From CAZOLI01 sp964580675 (GTDB taxonomy: Bacteria > Planctomycetota > MHYJ01 > CAYXQY01): 64,000 bases of DNA. The translations under genes were made by a program, and so were the position numbers. Of this stretch, positions 1 through 9,264 are shown piece by piece. The notes beneath the pieces were generated by a model that was not told the DNA's origin, did not search any database, and was given only the letters and a program-made list of their open reading frames with translations. The DNA is taken from NCBI GenBank assembly GCA_964580675.1, contig CAZOLI010000001.1, positions 1-64,000 of the forward strand, read 5' to 3'. Within the stretch, counting starts at the first letter, position 1. Each line of letters starts with the position of its first letter.

Positions 1-21
1 GGAGTACCGTTTAGGTACTCC
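1..21. repeat. Perfect 8-bp inverted repeat at window edge
   Basis: GGAGTACC and GGTACTCC are separated by GTTTA, giving a perfect 8-bp stem with a 5-nt loop. A second small hairpin (CGGAC-TAC-GTCCG) lies about 12 nt further on. The site sits about 110 nt beyond the stop of the minus-strand TPR gene, so it could belong to that gene's 3' end, but no T-tract is visible and the window ends here. Bases 22-130 show no gene I can recognise. Confidence 0.4.
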
Positions 22-130
22 CTGTTTCCATCGGACTACGTCCGGTCAGGGCTCTCGCCTTGGTTCCTAATGGGCCCGCTTCGTTATCGTTGGGGCTCGG
101 CTCGGGTGATGAGTGGTCTTTTTGGTTGCT

Positions 131-1153
131 TCACTTGCTGTTCTTATTCCTGGCCTGTTTTCGCTTTTTCCGAACCCGTTTCCGGAGCTCTTCTTTCACC
201 TCCACCTCCATCTCCTTGAGTGCCCCCAGTGACTTCTCCGCGAGTTCCGTTGATGGATATCGCCGGAGCACTTCCCGAAAATAATACGTCGCCGCGTCTT
301 TTTGACCGACACGCCGGTAAAACCGGGCGGTATTGTAATCTTTTTGAGCGAAGAGGACCGTAATATTTCGAAGATATTTTTCCGCTTTTTCCCGGTGTTC
401 ACCCTCAGGATTCTCTTTGAGGTATCGTCGAAATTGCCGTCGTGCTTTCTCGAGAACGACGACGTCGTAATCCACCGACTCAAACTGACGGTAATTCGAC
501 ACGCCAAGCAAAAAACGCGCCCTCGGCGCCCACCGGGTATCCCCGTAGTTCTCCAGAAGCAACCGATATTCCTGAGCCGCTTTTCGAAACTGCTCACTTT
601 TGAAATGGTAATTGGCGTACCGGTATTGATATTTGGCAGAGAAGGACTGATAGGGATATGTCGACAGAATATTTTCGATCAGTTTCTTTCCGGTCCTTCG
701 AGCCGGAAGAATCGGCAACCCAAATAGTGACCTGCTGTCCCGTCCTTTTACCAACTTAAACCCGATATCCAGCTGTCGTCTCAAAACCTTTTTCTCCCGT
801 TCCGACCGGGGATATTCTTCGAGGAATGATTTGAATGCCCTGTGGGCGTCCAGGTACATATTTGCCTGATACGTGGCCTCCGCCCAATAATAAAAAGCCG
901 TTTCCTTGAGAGACCGGGATTTTGCGGTTCTGGTCACCCGACGAAACATCCGGCGTGCCCGGTGGTACTTTCCCTTGTCAAACAGCTCCCGGGCCTTTTC
1001 GAATTCTTTTCGAGCTTTTGAACTGTCCTCCTGCAGGAGAAGGAAATGGGTGCCCGCGTGGGCCTCCTTTGCCGGAAGAAAAACAACCAACACAAAACAC
1101 GACATCAGAAAGAAACCCAAAAACCAATATCTGATGTTTGGGGATTGATTCAT
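131..1153 (-). CDS. Exported TPR protein, BamD/YbgF-like
   Basis: About 340 aa. The ATG at 1153 is preferred over longer options because it is followed directly by a signal peptide: a hydrophobic stretch near residues 8-24, then AHA before GTHF. There is no lipobox cysteine at the cleavage site, so it is probably periplasmic rather than a lipoprotein. The rest is a run of TPR-like helical pairs (for example YHRARRMFRRV and FRKAAQEYRLLLENYGDT) of the kind found in BamD and YbgF, which scaffold outer-membrane assembly or envelope complexes. The C-terminus is a very basic tail rich in Lys and Arg. It follows recO on the same strand with about 110 nt between. Assignment to BamD itself is not secure; 'outer-membrane-assembly-type TPR protein' is as far as the sequence goes. 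Confidence 0.7.
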   Translation of the reverse strand: MNQSPNIRYWFLGFFLMSCFVLVVFLPAKEAHAGTHFLLLQEDSSKARKEFEKARELFDKGKYHRARRMFRRVTRTAKSRSLKETAFYYWAEATYQANMYLDAHRAFKSFLEEYPRSEREKKVLRRQLDIGFKLVKGRDSRSLFGLPILPARRTGKKLIENILSTYPYQSFSAKYQYRYANYHFKSEQFRKAAQEYRLLLENYGDTRWAPRARFLLGVSNYRQFESVDYDVVVLEKARRQFRRYLKENPEGEHREKAEKYLRNITVLFAQKDYNTARFYRRVGQKDAATYYFREVLRRYPSTELAEKSLGALKEMEVEVKEELRKRVRKKRKQARNKNSK

Positions 1154-1262
1154 CACCGTTCTAATATTCCTGAATCGTTCCAAAAAACTTGTACGCGACG
1201 AAAGGAACCCATTATTATAACGAGTTTGACACACAAATAAATGGAAAGAAACCCTCACCCAT

Positions 1263-2048
1263 TCACGTAATTTGTCTCATAATACCGGGCTCATAACCGA
1301 GCAGGTGCCGGAAACAATGGTTCAATATCGCTCGCAATTCCCGTTTCCGGGGTTCTGTTGTCCGAATGGATCGTGTCGAATTTTCATCCTGTTCACGCAG
1401 GGCATCCAGCGTCTTGAGAGCTCCCGGTGACGGGGAAAAAGAACTCCACCGGTTCACCCGGGGATTGTTTTCTTCCCGCTGTTCCTCTCGTCGTTTTCTC
1501 CGGCAATCCGAACAGATCAATCCCCCTTCAACAAAGGAAAAGAAATAGGAATCCAGGTTTTCCATGGACCGCTCACACCCCGTACAGGTCGTTATGGACG
1601 GGGACTTCCCGAGTTGCTGAAGGAGAAACAGATCAAACTCCAGAACGCCCCGGAAGGGATTTTCGTCGTAACGAACCCGGTCCAGGGCTCGGATACTTCC
1701 ATCAAAAAGCAACGGATTCGGGTTTCCGTACGCCGTTAATTTTCGAAGCAGGTATAGAATCCAGAACGCGTGATGCAAACGGTTGAGATTCCGGCGAAGA
1801 GAACGATAAATCACCTCTTCGTCACATCGGGTCAGGATATGAAGGCTTTCGGGCGGACGGGGAATCCACGAAACGCGTGAACAGGCGAGGAGATCAATCG
1901 GTCCGTCGAATTCATTTTTTTCCCGACGGGCTCCCTTGGCAATGGCACGAATTTTTCCCGAGGACCGGGTAAAGAACGTAGCAATCTGACTGGTCTCGGA
2001 ATAATCAAACCGGTGAAGGTGAATGGCACGGGAGCTTTGGATGGCCAT
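1263..2048 (-). CDS. recO: DNA repair protein RecO
   Basis: 261 aa, the usual length for RecO. RecO acts with RecR and RecF to displace SSB and load RecA on gapped DNA during recombinational repair. The N-terminal OB-fold is visible (IHLHRFDYSETSQIATFFTR, then GKIRAIAKGARR), followed by the helical domain and a zinc-binding region with CTGC near residue 155 and CSDC near 183. It starts 9 nt after the stop of the PilZ gene, so the two are probably co-transcribed. No Shine-Dalgarno is visible before the ATG. Confidence 0.9.
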   Translation of the reverse strand: MAIQSSRAIHLHRFDYSETSQIATFFTRSSGKIRAIAKGARREKNEFDGPIDLLACSRVSWIPRPPESLHILTRCDEEVIYRSLRRNLNRLHHAFWILYLLRKLTAYGNPNPLLFDGSIRALDRVRYDENPFRGVLEFDLFLLQQLGKSPSITTCTGCERSMENLDSYFFSFVEGGLICSDCRRKRREEQREENNPRVNRWSSFSPSPGALKTLDALREQDENSTRSIRTTEPRKRELRAILNHCFRHLLGYEPGIMRQIT

Positions 2049-2057
2049 ACCGGCGGA

Positions 2058-2669
2058 TCAGGAGGACGCGTCTTGTTCCTCCCGCCATAATTCAACGGCC
2101 CTCATCAATTCCGGTTCCTCCACGGCGCGAAAGGTAATCTCATCAGAGGAGAGACGGATAAGACCGGCGTCCAGAAATTCATCCAGCACCGAACGGAACA
2201 GAGCTTTGTCTTCAACGTCCATCTGTTCTTTCAATTTATCCACCGTGAGGGTTTGACCTTCGTACCGTGCGTGCAGTTTCAAAAATGAACGGTGGTATGA
2301 TGACTGTGTTAACTTTTGCAACGCCTGCCGGGCGCGTTTTTTGGTGGTGTAAGATTGAATTTTTTCAAAACTTGATTCCGGCACATTTGTGAATTCTATG
2401 CCGAGGCCTTTTTCCGAGCCGCTTCGCCGCGTCCACCGGACAATGCCTTCCACCGATACCGTTTCGTCCTCTTCCGGCAGGTCAAAAAAAAGTGAGACTT
2501 CGTCACCAGCCATCAACGAGTACTCCGTCCGAACAAACATCCCGCCGGCACTGAGATTTTGCACTTCCGATTCAAATTCCTCCCCGGCCTCGTCCCGGTC
2601 CGTCTTTCGTTCTATACGAGCACTAAATCCCGCCATAAATCGGCGATGTCGTCTTCGGTCATTTTCCAT
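2058..2669 (-). CDS. PilZ-domain protein
   Basis: 203 aa. PilZ domains bind cyclic di-GMP through an RxxxR motif and a D/NxSxxG motif. Here ENDRRRHRRF at residues 2-11 supplies the arginines, and NLSAGGMFV around residues 38-46 supplies the second motif, followed by a beta-barrel ending near residue 95. Residues 105-203 are a helical extension with a winged-helix look that I cannot assign. It lies immediately upstream of recO. Because the window holds two PilT-type ATPases and a large pilin cluster, a role in c-di-GMP control of pili or surface behaviour is reasonable, but that is inference. Confidence 0.82.
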   Translation of the reverse strand: MENDRRRHRRFMAGFSARIERKTDRDEAGEEFESEVQNLSAGGMFVRTEYSLMAGDEVSLFFDLPEEDETVSVEGIVRWTRRSGSEKGLGIEFTNVPESSFEKIQSYTTKKRARQALQKLTQSSYHRSFLKLHARYEGQTLTVDKLKEQMDVEDKALFRSVLDEFLDAGLIRLSSDEITFRAVEEPELMRAVELWREEQDASS

Positions 2670-2926
2670 AATGGTATCCGGATCCTGTCCTGAACCACCA
2701 GATAAAAAACTGCGGAAGCAGCAGTGCTCAAGGACCCCGGCCCCGAAGGTGGAACAACATCTCGCCCATCTCCGCTACCGAAGCCCCTTTCTATTTTCAT
2801 GTTATTATACAGCAAAACCGGAGCACAATGAAAATTAACCACCGCCTTCACACGACTCAGAACCCCCCCTGGAGGAAATGAACGAAGAGAAGCGGTGGAA
2901 CACAGTAAATTTCTGAAACGGACGGG
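2670..2926. other. Intergenic region between divergent PilZ gene and tRNA-Phe
   Basis: About 320 nt separate the PilZ start from tRNA-Phe. I see no plausible coding region on either strand. It must hold the minus-strand promoter for the PilZ-recO genes, which I could not place with confidence. The plus-strand tRNA promoter begins at 2927. Confidence 0.5.
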
Positions 2927-2955
2927 TTGAATCAAAAATGTGGACGGATTACAAT
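2927..2955 (+). promoter_or_regulatory. Sigma70-type promoter for tRNA-Phe
   Basis: TTGAAT (2927-2932), a 17-nt spacer and TACAAT (2950-2955) give a strong match to the -35/-10 consensus. The start of the mature tRNA lies about 32 nt downstream of the -10 box. It could also read on into the protease-tsaD-larB genes. Confidence 0.72.
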
Positions 2956-2987
2956 TCTTAAATGATCAGGACATTCGTCCTGTGGTT

Positions 2988-3059
2988 GGCCAGGTAGCTC
3001 AGGGGTAGAGCACTGGACTGAAAATCCGGGTGTCGGCGGTTCGAATCCGCCTCTGGCCA
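2988..3059 (+). tRNA. tRNA-Phe (GAA)
   Basis: The cloverleaf folds fully. The acceptor GGCCAGG pairs with TCTGGCC, with A as discriminator. The D arm is GCTC/GAGC. The anticodon stem CTGGA/TCCGG closes a loop CTGAAAA with anticodon GAA. The T arm is GGCGG-TTCGAAT-CCGCC. No CCA is encoded after the discriminator base, so CCA must be added after transcription. Confidence 0.95.
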
Positions 3060-3105
3060 TCAACTTCAACATGTTTTCGGGGCCAAGCGGTCATTTCCCC
3101 CTTCC

Positions 3106-4431
3106 ATGAATGAGGAGAACAAGTTTTCCACAGGCAAATTTTTCTTCGGCTGGTTTCTCCCCATAACCATTGCCTTCCTGCTTGGTCTGTCTTTCCAGCA
3201 GAAAACGTTCTTTCCGTGGAACAAAGCGTACAGCAAAAAGAAACAGGCCCTGCGGAAACTGGAATCCACGTTTGACCTCATTTCGGACAATTACGTGGAA
3301 GAAGTTTCCATAGATTCTCTTACGCAGAGTGCCATCCGGGGTGTCACGGACCGGCTGGATCCGTACAGTGAATACTTTTCTCCGGAGCAACTGGAATCTT
3401 TTCAGACCGAAATATCCGGTAATTACGTGGGCCTCGGCATGGAGGTCCGAAAAGACGAGGAAACTTCCTACGTACGGGTGGTTCTTCCGTTTCGAAACAG
3501 CCCGGCAAAGAAAGCCGGCATCAAATCCGGAGACCTCATTACCACTGTGAAGGGAACGGATACCAGCAAAATTCCTCTGGAAGAAGCGGTGTCCCTGATG
3601 AAAGGAAAAGAGGGAACGGAAGTCACCGTAACCGTCCGATCCGGAAGCAAGGAGGAAACCCTTACCCTGAAGAGAGCTCGTATAAAACGGCCAACCGTTC
3701 CTCTCTGGGGAACCGTTTCCCTGAATGGGAAATCCACCGGCTACATCGTGGTCCGGCAGTTTACCGAACAAACTGCCTCGGACTTCAAGGATGCCCTGAA
3801 TCGCCTAAAAAAAGTGGATATTGATGCGCTGTTAATTGACCTGCGCATGAACAGAGGTGGATCACTGGAGGCATGTTTGACCATGTCGGACTTCTTTCTT
3901 TCAAAAGGAAAAAAAATCATAACGATCAAATACCGCAGAAAAGCAGACGAGACCAAACGAGCCACATCCGATCGAATCTGGCAGGGCAAACCGGTTTGCA
4001 TCCTGGTAAACGAAGGAACAGCATCGGCATCGGAAGTATTTTCGGGGGCTATGCAGGACCATGACGTAGCGTCCCTTGTCGGCACCCGCACCTACGGCAA
4101 GGGGTCGGTACAGAAGCCCTTCCGCCTGCCCGGACAGGAGGACGCGGTAAAATTAACCATCGCAAAATACCTGACCCCCTCCGGTAAAAGCATTACCCCC
4201 ACAGGCGTTGGTGGTTCCGAGGAGGACCAGAAGAAAGGGGGTCTGGAACCGGATCATTACGTGGAGATGGGCGAAACCAAAAAGGAACGAACGAAGCAAT
4301 TAAACAAGCTGACCGAATCCTGGGACCGGGGGAAATCCACGAAGATTTCGAAGGTAAAAGAACTGGGAGTGTACCAGGATCCTCAGATGAAAAAAGCCCT
4401 TGACGTCCTGAGGGGCAAACTTCATAAATAA
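3106..4431 (+). CDS. ctp: C-terminal processing peptidase, family S41
   Basis: 441 aa, typical for CtpA/CtpB-type proteases, which trim the C-termini of envelope proteins. An N-terminal signal anchor covers about residues 12-32. A helical region follows (to about 90), then a PDZ domain (about 105-185, with GLGMEV and AGIKSGDLITTVKG) and the protease core. The catalytic dyad is visible: Ser307 in NEGTASASE and Lys332 in TYGKGSVQ, exactly 25 residues apart as in the family. It begins 46 nt after tRNA-Phe without a clear Shine-Dalgarno and ends 13 nt before tsaD, so it heads an operon with tsaD, larB and the DinB gene. Confidence 0.93.
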   Translation: MNEENKFSTGKFFFGWFLPITIAFLLGLSFQQKTFFPWNKAYSKKKQALRKLESTFDLISDNYVEEVSIDSLTQSAIRGVTDRLDPYSEYFSPEQLESFQTEISGNYVGLGMEVRKDEETSYVRVVLPFRNSPAKKAGIKSGDLITTVKGTDTSKIPLEEAVSLMKGKEGTEVTVTVRSGSKEETLTLKRARIKRPTVPLWGTVSLNGKSTGYIVVRQFTEQTASDFKDALNRLKKVDIDALLIDLRMNRGGSLEACLTMSDFFLSKGKKIITIKYRRKADETKRATSDRIWQGKPVCILVNEGTASASEVFSGAMQDHDVASLVGTRTYGKGSVQKPFRLPGQEDAVKLTIAKYLTPSGKSITPTGVGGSEEDQKKGGLEPDHYVEMGETKKERTKQLNKLTESWDRGKSTKISKVKELGVYQDPQMKKALDVLRGKLHK

Positions 4432-4444
4432 TTAATCTGTCATC

Positions 4445-5491
4445 GTGAAGAATCTACCGAAATACGTACTGGGCATCGAGACATCCTGTGACGAAACGGC
4501 CGCTGCAATTCTGGAGAACGGAAATAAGATCCGCTCCAGCATCGTGGCCTCACAGACTGAACTTCACGAGGAGTACGGGGGCGTTGTCCCGGAAATTGCC
4601 TGTAGGGCCCACGTGGAAGCCATCCTGCCCGTAATGGAGTCGGCCTGTGAAGAAGCGAACGTCGAACTCGAGGAGATCGACCTCGTGGGTGTAACACATA
4701 CGCCCGGTCTGATCGGGTCACTATTGATTGGCCTGCAGGCGGCCAAATCGCTTTCGGTCGCCCTGAGCAAACCGTTCGTCGGCGTCGACCACATTCAGGC
4801 CCACCTGCATTCCTGCGCGCTTGCCGCTCATGATGAGGACCGTGTCGATATCGAGGATTTTCCGTTTCCACAGGTGGGGCTCGTCGTTTCCGGCGGACAC
4901 ACGGGTCTTTACCACATGAATGGACACGGATCTTACGAAAAACTGGGAAGCACCATAGATGATGCGGCGGGAGAAGCCTTCGACAAGGTGGCCTCTCTCC
5001 TCAACCTTTCATATCCGGGCGGACCAGCTATTCAGGAGGCTGCGGAAAACGGAAATCCGGAAGCCGTTGATTTTCCGCGTCCCATGATCGATTCCCCGAA
5101 CTACAATTTCAGTTTCAGCGGACTGAAAACAGCTGTTCTGTACCATCTCGGTGGTCAGGACCAGACCAATCGAAACCCTGACGTGCCGGAGGAGAAGGTT
5201 CCCGATATTGCCGCCAGTTTCCAGGAGTCGGTCGTTGATGTGCTGATCACAAAAATACAGCGGGCTTTATCGGAATTCGACGCGGAGGGCATCAGCGTAG
5301 GTGGCGGCGTGGCCGCCAACAAACGATTCCGCAACCGTCTCTCGGATCTCGCAGACGACGAAGACCTCCCCCTGTTTATTCCACCGATCTCCCTCTGCAC
5401 GGACAATGCGGCCATGATCGCCGGTCGTGCCTATTACCGGATTCAGACCGGATCGCCAAGCCCTCTCAACATGGACGCCATCCCCACGTAA
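4445..5491 (+). CDS. tsaD: tRNA t6A37 threonylcarbamoyltransferase TsaD
   Basis: 348 aa with a GTG start. TsaD, with TsaB and TsaE, transfers the threonylcarbamoyl group from TC-AMP to A37 of ANN-decoding tRNAs. The ASKHA ATPase motifs are present: VLGIETSCDETAAAI at the N-terminus and VSGGHTGLY. The metal-binding HxxxH is His116 and His120 in VDHIQAH. GGVAANKRFR and CTDNAAMIAG complete the C-terminal lobe. It lies 13 nt after the protease gene and 8 nt before larB. No Shine-Dalgarno precedes the GTG, suggesting coupled or SD-independent initiation. Confidence 0.96.
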   Translation: MKNLPKYVLGIETSCDETAAAILENGNKIRSSIVASQTELHEEYGGVVPEIACRAHVEAILPVMESACEEANVELEEIDLVGVTHTPGLIGSLLIGLQAAKSLSVALSKPFVGVDHIQAHLHSCALAAHDEDRVDIEDFPFPQVGLVVSGGHTGLYHMNGHGSYEKLGSTIDDAAGEAFDKVASLLNLSYPGGPAIQEAAENGNPEAVDFPRPMIDSPNYNFSFSGLKTAVLYHLGGQDQTNRNPDVPEEKVPDIAASFQESVVDVLITKIQRALSEFDAEGISVGGGVAANKRFRNRLSDLADDEDLPLFIPPISLCTDNAAMIAGRAYYRIQTGSPSPLNMDAIPT

Positions 5492-5499
5492 ATTATCCA

Positions 5500-6261
5500 A
5501 TGAACCCGGATCAGATCAAAGAACTCCTGACGAGGGTGAAATCGGGGGACACCGACGTGGAGGAAGCCCTGAACCAGCTGAAAAACCTTCCGTTTTCGTC
5601 CCTTGAACATTCCCGTATTGATCACCACCGTCCGCTTCGCACCGGATTCCCGGAAGTCATCTTCTGCGAGGGAAAAAATCCGGACGACGTTACTGACATC
5701 GCGGACGAATTGCTGGAAAATCAGCCGAATCTGCTCGCCACCCGGGCCGACGAAGAAATGTACGAAGCAATCACAACCGTGGCGGAGGACGCGGAATACC
5801 ACCGGGATGCAAACTGTGTCACTGTTCTGCGGGAACAGCCGGACCCTCTGGAGGGGCAGGTCGGCATTGTGTCGGCGGGGACCTCCGACAACAACGTGGC
5901 GGAGGAAGCCCGGATAACCTGTGAAACCTTCGGAGCACCCGTTCGAACCGCATATGATGCCGGTGTGGCGGGCCTGCACCGACTGCTGCCGGAACGGGAC
6001 CTCATGAAAAATTCCAACATCCTGATCGTCGCCGCCGGCATGGAAGGGGCCCTTCCCTCGGTTGTGGGCGGACTCACGGGTAAACCCATTGTCGGGGTGC
6101 CCACATCCGCCGGTTATGGGTCGTCCTTCGGTGGCCTTGCCGCTCTGCTCGGGATGCTGAATTCCTGTACTCCCTCGGTGGTTACCGTCAACATCAACAA
6201 CGGATTTGGCGCCGGGTTCTTTGCGTGTTCGATGCTCCGGTCCATGGATAATAGCTCATAA
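5500..6261 (+). CDS. larB: Nickel-pincer cofactor biosynthesis protein LarB
   Basis: 253 aa, the usual LarB length. LarB carboxylates nicotinic acid adenine dinucleotide and hydrolyses it, the first step toward the nickel-pincer cofactor of lactate racemase-type enzymes. The N-terminal helical part (residues 1-70) leads into a PurE-like domain with VSAGTSDNNVAEEA, RTAYDAGVAGLHRL, VAAGMEGALPSVVGG and the C-terminal VNINNGFGAGFFA, all characteristic of LarB rather than PurE. LarC, LarE and any LarA-type racemase are absent from the window. It sits in a tight operon after tsaD (8-nt gap). Confidence 0.93.
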   Translation: MNPDQIKELLTRVKSGDTDVEEALNQLKNLPFSSLEHSRIDHHRPLRTGFPEVIFCEGKNPDDVTDIADELLENQPNLLATRADEEMYEAITTVAEDAEYHRDANCVTVLREQPDPLEGQVGIVSAGTSDNNVAEEARITCETFGAPVRTAYDAGVAGLHRLLPERDLMKNSNILIVAAGMEGALPSVVGGLTGKPIVGVPTSAGYGSSFGGLAALLGMLNSCTPSVVTVNINNGFGAGFFACSMLRSMDNSS

Positions 6262-6333
6262 AAAAACTGACCAGAACTCTCGAACCAGTCGAGGGACCTC
6301 ACCGAATCGAATGCTTCTATTTCATTTCCAACC

Positions 6334-6822
6334 ATGAACGACCTCCAGATGTTTGAACGGATGTTTGACTACGATGCCTGGGGAACGAAAAAGGTATTTC
6401 GTAAGGTTATGAACAATGAATTTGAGGAACGGGATGACGCCGTCCAGATGATTGCCCACATCCTGCGTGCGAGCAAAACATGGCATGAACGCATTGCTCA
6501 ATCCGACCCGCCCGTCATTGATCTCTGGCCAAAGGATCCCTATTCAGATGAACTAAAACCAAAAATTCACCGTCGCAAGGAGGACTGGTTGAACCTAATT
6601 CAGTCGCCGGAGACCTCGGTCGATATGATCATCACGTACACGAATTCATCGGGAGAGGAATTCTCGAACTCTCTGCGAGAATTGCTTCACCACGTGATCA
6701 TCCACGGCCAGCATCATCGTGCACAGATCACCAAAATGCTTCGCCGTGGTGATGTTGAACCTCCTCAGACCGACTTTATTTTTTACACACGCTCCGACGA
6801 ATACAGAGTAGGAACAGAATAA
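6334..6822 (+). CDS. DinB-fold protein (DinB/YfiT family)
   Basis: 162 aa. This is the four-helix DinB/YfiT fold, often a metal-dependent thiol transferase or a damage-inducible protein of unknown substrate. Metal ligands are visible: His42 in AHILRASKTW, and His124 and His128 in IIHGQHHRAQ. The start FERMFDYDAWG matches the family's usual 'YNxWA' opening. It follows larB by 72 nt and ends before the terminator at 6913. The substrate cannot be deduced. Confidence 0.85.
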   Translation: MNDLQMFERMFDYDAWGTKKVFRKVMNNEFEERDDAVQMIAHILRASKTWHERIAQSDPPVIDLWPKDPYSDELKPKIHRRKEDWLNLIQSPETSVDMIITYTNSSGEEFSNSLRELLHHVIIHGQHHRAQITKMLRRGDVEPPQTDFIFYTRSDEYRVGTE

Positions 6823-6912
6823 AACTGGGAACGGCATCTGTATTTCATTATTTGTTCCCGGCCCATCGTCGTTTATACCTCCGTTTCCCATACCGTCCGG
6901 GACCTAAACGAA

Positions 6913-6941
6913 ACCCCGACCGAACCCTGTTCGGCCGGGGT
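6913..6941. terminator. Bidirectional terminator between convergent genes
   Basis: ACCCCGACCGAA (6913-6924) and TTCGGCCGGGGT (6930-6941) form a 12-bp stem with one mismatch and a 5-nt loop. T-rich sequence follows on the plus strand, and TTCGTTTAGG follows on the minus strand. It lies between the convergent DinB and M28 genes. Confidence 0.72.
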
Positions 6942-6982
6942 CTTGGTCTTGATTTCTGATTTATACGGGAACCGGAAACGAG

Positions 6983-8947
6983 TTACCAGGAATCTCTTTC
7001 TTCTTCGGTTTCGCTGTCTTTTTCTTCCGGGTCCTCGTCCCTGTCACCGTTGTCTTCGTTTTTCTGCTGCTTCTCCTGGGAAGAATCTCCGGCGTCGTCG
7101 GACTTCTGGGACTCCTCTGTCTCCGGGCCACCGGTATCACCGTCCGCCAGCTTCCGTTCGTTTCCTTTGAAGTCTGGAACGTCGGACGTCCGGGAGAGAC
7201 GGTAGAGAAACACGAACTCGGCCCGGATGATCTCCGCCATGGTATCGTAATTGAGAAGGTCCCACTCGTCCGCGGGACTGTGATAATGGTCATGAAGACC
7301 GGTGAAGAAGAACACCGACGGGACGTTTTTCTGAACAAAATTGGCGTGATCACTGGCCCCCACACCACCTTCTTTGTAGGTGGGTTCCAGGTCAAAGTGG
7401 GGTGTAATTTCCTTCATTAAACGGGTCATGTAGTTGCTTGTGTGGGAGCCTCGAACATCCACCTTGTTTCCCTTCGCCCGGCCAATCATGTCCAGGTTGA
7501 TCATGGCCGCCGTTTGATCGAGCGGGACCACCGGGTTATTGACGTAATGTCGGGATCCAATGAGGCCGAGTTCCTCGGCGGTAAACAGAACAAAGACAAT
7601 GCTTCGCCGGGGGCGCTTCTCCTCAGGAAGATTTGCCATCATTCGGGCCAACATCATCACCCCGGTCGTTCCGCTTGCGTTGTCGTCGGCGGCGTTATAA
7701 ATATTGTCTTCTTCATTCTCATCATTGGTCTCACCGGGAAACTCGCCGGGCTTTTCATCCCCGTTCTTTTCGTTGTCTTTGGACTGTTCGTTCTTCTTGT
7801 CCGAATTCTTCTCTTTCTTTCTGATCAATCGTTTTAAGGCTTTCTTCTTCCTCTCGGGAAGTCGATCGCCGTATTTTTCCAGGATCTGTTTGAGTTGTTC
7901 GGCCGACATGTCCCTTGCCGAACGTCTGCGCCCGGAACTTCCACCGGACGGACGCCCTGTTTTTGAGGATTGGCCATCGTAATGGGCCCCCACGACGATG
8001 TATTCATCCTTCAGTTCCGGGTCGGAGCCCTCCAGAATGCCCACAACATTTCGAACGGTCTTCCCCTCATCTTCCTGTTTCACGGTGACGGAGATTTTCG
8101 TGTTCTCCACCTCAAAGGAAGCCGGTTCAAGATTTGAATCAATCTTTTTCTGCAGGGACGACAGGTCCTCCACTGAACGATTTAATATCTCTGCCGCTGT
8201 TTTCGGGGTGACCGAAAGATACGGGATATCTCCCGATGAACCCCGGCTTCGACCGCGATTCCCGGGGAGTCCATCGTGGTTTCCAAGGGGATCGTTAAAC
8301 AATATAACCCCTTTTGCTCCCTGTTCCTGAGCTACCTGGTACTTGGTTCGGAAATACGCATTTTTTGTCCAGTCCGTTCCGTTAAACGGCGAATCGGGAT
8401 CATTTTCCCGGGGTTCATGCCGAAAGATAACGACGTATTTTCCCTCGACATCCACGTTTTCGTAGTCATTGTATCCCCGTTCTTTGTCCGAAATCCCATA
8501 GCCGGCGAACACGACACCCGCCTCACCAAAATCGCCGGTGGCAGAACGGTTGAAGATATTCATTTCGTCCGATCCGGCGATCTCCTCCGTTTTATTTTCT
8601 CCGACGTTCTTAAGGGATCCCTGAAGGTCCCCGGAGCCAAATTCAAATTTCTGATAGTATCCGTCCAGATTTTCAGCGGTTTTATGAGGTTTTAGCCCCC
8701 AGGCCTTAAAGTGAGAGGCAATGTAGCGTGCGGCAATGTCCTGCTCTTCCGTCCCGGTTCCACGACCCTTCAACTCATCCGAGGAAAGAAACAACACATG
8801 TTTTTTTACGTCCGAAATAGACAGGGAGGAGATGGCATTCTTTTCAGTTTCTGTTAATGGTTCGGGATCATCTCCCGCCGAAAGGAGAGACGTAAAAACG
8901 ACGCCAAGGGCGATCCAGAGAGCAAGGAAATACTTTACTTTTTTCAT
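6983..8947 (-). CDS. Exported M28 zinc aminopeptidase with PA domain and charged insertions
   Basis: 654 aa. M28 peptidases use two zinc ions to remove N-terminal residues. A signal peptide (residues 1-24, ending SLLSAG) is followed by a PA-type domain (about 130-290). The metal ligands are all present: GAHYDG (about 321), ADDNASG (about 422), FTAEELGLIGS (about 460), NLDMIGR, and DHYHSPADEW (about 555). Between the first two ligands lies an insertion of about 80 residues, low-complexity and rich in Lys, Glu, Asp and Asn. The C-terminal 60 residues are highly acidic and probably disordered. It is transcribed alone, convergent with the DinB gene. Confidence 0.9.
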   Translation of the reverse strand: MKKVKYFLALWIALGVVFTSLLSAGDDPEPLTETEKNAISSLSISDVKKHVLFLSSDELKGRGTGTEEQDIAARYIASHFKAWGLKPHKTAENLDGYYQKFEFGSGDLQGSLKNVGENKTEEIAGSDEMNIFNRSATGDFGEAGVVFAGYGISDKERGYNDYENVDVEGKYVVIFRHEPRENDPDSPFNGTDWTKNAYFRTKYQVAQEQGAKGVILFNDPLGNHDGLPGNRGRSRGSSGDIPYLSVTPKTAAEILNRSVEDLSSLQKKIDSNLEPASFEVENTKISVTVKQEDEGKTVRNVVGILEGSDPELKDEYIVVGAHYDGQSSKTGRPSGGSSGRRRSARDMSAEQLKQILEKYGDRLPERKKKALKRLIRKKEKNSDKKNEQSKDNEKNGDEKPGEFPGETNDENEEDNIYNAADDNASGTTGVMMLARMMANLPEEKRPRRSIVFVLFTAEELGLIGSRHYVNNPVVPLDQTAAMINLDMIGRAKGNKVDVRGSHTSNYMTRLMKEITPHFDLEPTYKEGGVGASDHANFVQKNVPSVFFFTGLHDHYHSPADEWDLLNYDTMAEIIRAEFVFLYRLSRTSDVPDFKGNERKLADGDTGGPETEESQKSDDAGDSSQEKQQKNEDNGDRDEDPEEKDSETEEERDSW

Positions 8948-9264
8948 GGGGGGTTTCTGAAAAACGAGTGTAATTTAAGGTGAAATCACGTGTGTCTTTC
9001 GTCCGTTTCTGCATATATATTACGGACGACATCATTCAGTGTTTGATGGATTGAGTACACCGGGAGAGGATTCCGTCTCCTTCGCCGTCGAATGAAGCCG
9101 GAAGGCGATCATCGAATGGCCCGGTCAAACCTATGAAATTTTGGAACGTCGGAAACGCAAAAAAATGGAATTATCAATTTTTCACCGATGGCCTCATAAT
9201 AAAAACAGGAGCCAGGGGGGATGACAATATACAAACGTTCAAATTCTCAAAGAACACGAGGACC

